Source: Rugosimonospora acidiphila
Lineage (GTDB): Bacteria > Actinomycetota > Actinomycetes > Mycobacteriales > Micromonosporaceae
Assembly (NCBI RefSeq): GCF_039543385.1
Contig: NZ_BAABJQ010000003.1
Location: forward strand, 124,001 to 188,000
DNA length: 64,000 nt
Reading direction: 5' to 3'
Each line of letters begins with the position of its first letter. Position 1 is the stretch's first letter. The notes below the pieces were generated by a model that saw only the letters and a list, made by a program, of their open reading frames with translations, searched no databases and was not told the origin of the DNA. A program made the position numbers and the translations under genes. This document shows positions 61,944 to 64,000 of the stretch, one piece after another.

Positions 61944-63482
61944 ATGACCCCGACACCGCAGAACGTGAGCCGCAGAGCGATTCTCGGCGGCCTCGGAGGT
62001 GCGGCCGTGGTGGCCGCCATCCCCGGCACCGCCAGCGGCGCCCCGACCAGCCCAGCCAACCCCATCGCCAGCACCGCGGCCTTCGCCGAACTGCCCGCCC
62101 CGACCGGTCTGGGACTGCCTCGCGACGGGGCCAGCCTCTACCTGCCGGACGAGGCATACCCCCACTTCCCAATGCCCAACGGCAGCCACGCGTACGCCCA
62201 TCTCGACGGCCGCGCCATGAAGAAGGTGGTCGACCAGATCACCGGCTTTTCCCGACAGGCGCGCGATGCCGGAGTCCAGAACTGGGGCCGCATCCCCGGC
62301 ACGCCGTATGAGCGGATGACCCTTGACTGGGTGCTCCACCAATTCCAGCGCATCGGACTTCATGACGCGCACCAGCAGGACGTCTCGGTGCAGCCACTGT
62401 GGTTCGCACACTCGTGGCAGGCCGAATGCCTACTCGGCACCAACTCCGTGCCGCTGCACACGACCTTCCCCATCGACGGCACGGTGGGAACATCGCCGGA
62501 CGGCGTCACCGCCGACGCGATGTGGGTGGGGCTCGGGACGACCGCCGATTTCGCCGGCCGCGACGTCGCCGGCAAGGCGGTATTCATTTACAGCATCCTC
62601 ACGCCGGGCGGACGAAGCCACAGCGCCGACCGCGGCGCGATCGACCGCGCCAACGCCGCTGGCGCCGCGATGGTCTTTGTGGTGATGGGTATGCCCGGCA
62701 ACGCGGTGTTCCAGCCCATGGGCGGTGGCGGCACGGTCGCCCCGACGTTCACCATCAGCCCAGACGAGGGTAACGGCATCGGTGACATCCTCGGGTCGGG
62801 TCAACAGGTCAGGATCCGGCTGACCGCCGACATCGGCACGAGCGAAGCCCTCCGGACCAACGTGTGGGGCACCCTCCCGGGCAGAACCGACGAGGAGATC
62901 CTCGTCATGGCGCACACCGACGCCATCTTCGAGGGTGCACTGGACAACGCGGCCGGCCTGACGATGATGCTGGAAATCGCCAAGCACTACGCGGGCCTGC
63001 CCAAAGCAAAGCGCCGGCGCAGGATGACCTTCCTGACCACACCGGACCACCACCACGGCGCGTACGGCGTTCACTGGGTCCGCGACAACCACGACTTCAC
63101 CAATACGGCGCTCATCATCAACTCGGAGCATCCGTCGCAGACCCTTCTCTACCTGCTCGACGACGGAATCATGACCTCGAACGCGATCAGCGCCAGGCGC
63201 TGGTTCGCCGGAGGCAGCGAAGCACTCCAGCAACTGGTGTATACCTCGCTCCGAGACTATGGCGTATCGGTGTACGCACAACCCGAGGAGCGACCGGGCG
63301 GCGAGCTCAGCTCCTTGTACCAGAAGGCGCCCAGCTTCCACATCATCGACCATGTCATCTACCACTCCACTCTGGACACCGCCGCGCTTGTGCCGGCGTG
63401 GGGCCTGGAGAACGCCACCGCCGCCTTCCTGCGGATCATCGACACCGCGAACGGCTGGGACATCGGCAGGCTACGAGCCTGA
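61944..63482 (+). CDS. Tat-exported M28-like metallopeptidase-family protein with altered active site
   Basis: 512 residues from the ATG at 61944, preceded by AGAAGGGA; the open frame extends upstream but crosses the promoter. A twin-arginine signal (SRRAILGGLGGAAVVAA) is followed by a PA-like insert (about 190-300) and an M28 aminopeptidase-type core. Metal-site candidates are His324 and Asp326 (AHTD), Asp334 (LDNAAG), Glu395 (NSEHPS) and His474 (YHSTLD). The usual catalytic Glu-Glu is replaced by PDHHHG (Asp368-His371), so peptidase activity is uncertain. It follows the importer operon and shares the GTATAC motif. Confidence 0.82.
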   Translation: MTPTPQNVSRRAILGGLGGAAVVAAIPGTASGAPTSPANPIASTAAFAELPAPTGLGLPRDGASLYLPDEAYPHFPMPNGSHAYAHLDGRAMKKVVDQITGFSRQARDAGVQNWGRIPGTPYERMTLDWVLHQFQRIGLHDAHQQDVSVQPLWFAHSWQAECLLGTNSVPLHTTFPIDGTVGTSPDGVTADAMWVGLGTTADFAGRDVAGKAVFIYSILTPGGRSHSADRGAIDRANAAGAAMVFVVMGMPGNAVFQPMGGGGTVAPTFTISPDEGNGIGDILGSGQQVRIRLTADIGTSEALRTNVWGTLPGRTDEEILVMAHTDAIFEGALDNAAGLTMMLEIAKHYAGLPKAKRRRRMTFLTTPDHHHGAYGVHWVRDNHDFTNTALIINSEHPSQTLLYLLDDGIMTSNAISARRWFAGGSEALQQLVYTSLRDYGVSVYAQPEERPGGELSSLYQKAPSFHIIDHVIYHSTLDTAALVPAWGLENATAAFLRIIDTANGWDIGRLRA

Positions 63483-63618
63483 CCGTCGAGGCCGGGTGGC
63501 ATCAGCGCACAGCGCAACGTCCACCAGGGCCTCACCACCACCATCATCGCCTGCCCGGCACCCGAACAAGTGAGGGCCGGTCCGGTCGCTTTCCGTGCGA
63601 GCCAAACCCGTCACACCA

Positions 63619-63646
63619 GGACGGCCGCTGTCGCTTTCGGCCGTCC
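63619..63646 (+). terminator. hairpin between the M28 gene and the DUF6351 gene
   Basis: Nine-base perfect stem (GGACGGCCG/CGGCCGTCC) with a ten-base loop, 25 bases before the next start. It could terminate the M28 transcript or act in the leader of the next gene. Confidence 0.45.
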
Positions 63647-63670
63647 CAGCACCGGAAGGATGCGTTTGCC

Positions 63671-64000
63671 ATGTTCAGATGGACCCGACCACGCACCGTG
63701 CTGGCCGCCACGGCCGGCGTCACGGGGCTGATACTGTCCGCCTCGGTCCCCGCTCAGGCGTCGGCGTCGACCGGCGACAAGGCTCCGCCTGGTCATTCGA
63801 GCGTCGTCATCACGACCCTGTCCACCCGCGCGGACCGGGTAAGCGGCGGTAACGTGCTGGCCCAGGTCGCGATGGCCGACCACGGCGATCGCCCGCGGAT
63901 CACGCTCAACGGGCGCGACGTCACCTCGGCGTTCCATCCCGGCACCGCGGCGGGCAGCTACGTCGGCCTGGTGACCCACCTCAACCTGGGCCGCAACGCG
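63671..64000 (+). CDS. DUF6351-family secreted protein, 3' end outside window
   Basis: 110 residues are visible from the ATG at 63671, with GGAAGGA upstream. A signal peptide (about 1-32, ending ASA) precedes VVITTLSTRADRVSGGNVLA, then ITLNGRDVTSAFHPG and GLVTHLNLGRNA. This opening, with the repeated LSTRxDxVSGG and LNGRDVTxxF phrases, matches what I recall of the DUF6351 family, large secreted proteins related to tannase/esterase-like hydrolases. The catalytic part is beyond the edge. It probably belongs to the neighbouring catabolic cassette. Confidence 0.7.
   Translation, partial: MFRWTRPRTVLAATAGVTGLILSASVPAQASASTGDKAPPGHSSVVITTLSTRADRVSGGNVLAQVAMADHGDRPRITLNGRDVTSAFHPGTAAGSYVGLVTHLNLGRNA

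Noticed and set aside
63239..63244. GTATAC hexamer in the M28 gene
   Set aside because: Internal to the coding sequence (Leu-Val-Tyr-Thr), with no promoter nearby.

Overview
The window is high-GC DNA with strongly GC-biased third codon positions, frequent GTG starts and an actinobacterial gene set: a SARP/AfsR-type regulator, ECF sigma factors, PadR/WYL/GntR regulators, glgX-treY-treZ, a PspC/HAAS membrane pair, Tat-exported enzymes and WxL-like surface proteins. It reads as a chromosome-arm stretch of a filamentous actinomycete, possibly Micromonosporaceae or a relative; family level is an inference. I see no tRNA, rRNA, CRISPR array or intact insertion sequence.

Layout. 1-9.1 kb: a SARP-NB-ARC regulator running off the left edge, a divergent aldo/keto reductase-LysR pair, a small alpha/beta hydrolase, a repeat-tailed membrane protein, a beta-lactamase-fold hydrolase divergent from an HTH regulator, and a nitrilase. 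9.4-18.2 kb: an ECF sigma/anti-sigma-like pair, a GNAT, a PadR-controlled ABC exporter operon (padR-ATPase-FtsX permease) and an ECF42-type sigma factor with its DGPF/YCII partner. 18.3-24.4 kb: a tight glgX-treY-treZ operon converting glycogen to trehalose. 24.5-31 kb: a STAS protein, a divergent pair of WxL-type surface proteins (DUF916 protein and an FG-GAP/WxL-like protein) and a tandem-fused double LtrA protein. 32-38.7 kb: a Tat-exported phospholipase C followed by a 1508-residue secreted LamG/Listeria-Bacteroides-repeat/endonuclease-phosphatase protein. 38.9-51.4 kb: small regulators and enzymes mixed with many eroded genes, ending in a large XRE-STAND regulator. 52.3-64 kb: a catabolic cassette of secreted penicillin-acylase-family enzyme, GntR/FCD regulator, complete Liv-type ABC importer, M28-like exported protein and a DUF6351 protein cut by the right edge.

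Gene decay is a theme. I find remnants of a luciferase-like monooxygenase, an alpha/beta hydrolase, a DUF1360 protein, two methyltransferases, a frameshifted TIGR03086 (MDMPI) protein, a collapsed MFS exporter, a WYL regulator tail and three transposase fragments. One transposase fragment is fused in frame upstream of an intact methyltransferase.

The most interesting candidate system is the 53.4-64 kb cassette. A GTATAC-centred motif lies upstream of the acylase gene, the gntR gene, the substrate-binding-protein gene and the M28 gene, which suggests one GntR-controlled unit: outside the cell an amide-bond hydrolase and a peptidase-like protein release products, and the Liv-type importer takes them up. 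The substrate cannot be read from sequence. Other clear dyad operators sit upstream of both padR genes, between the surface-protein pair, between the serine hydrolase and its regulator, and in front of the dead MFS gene.
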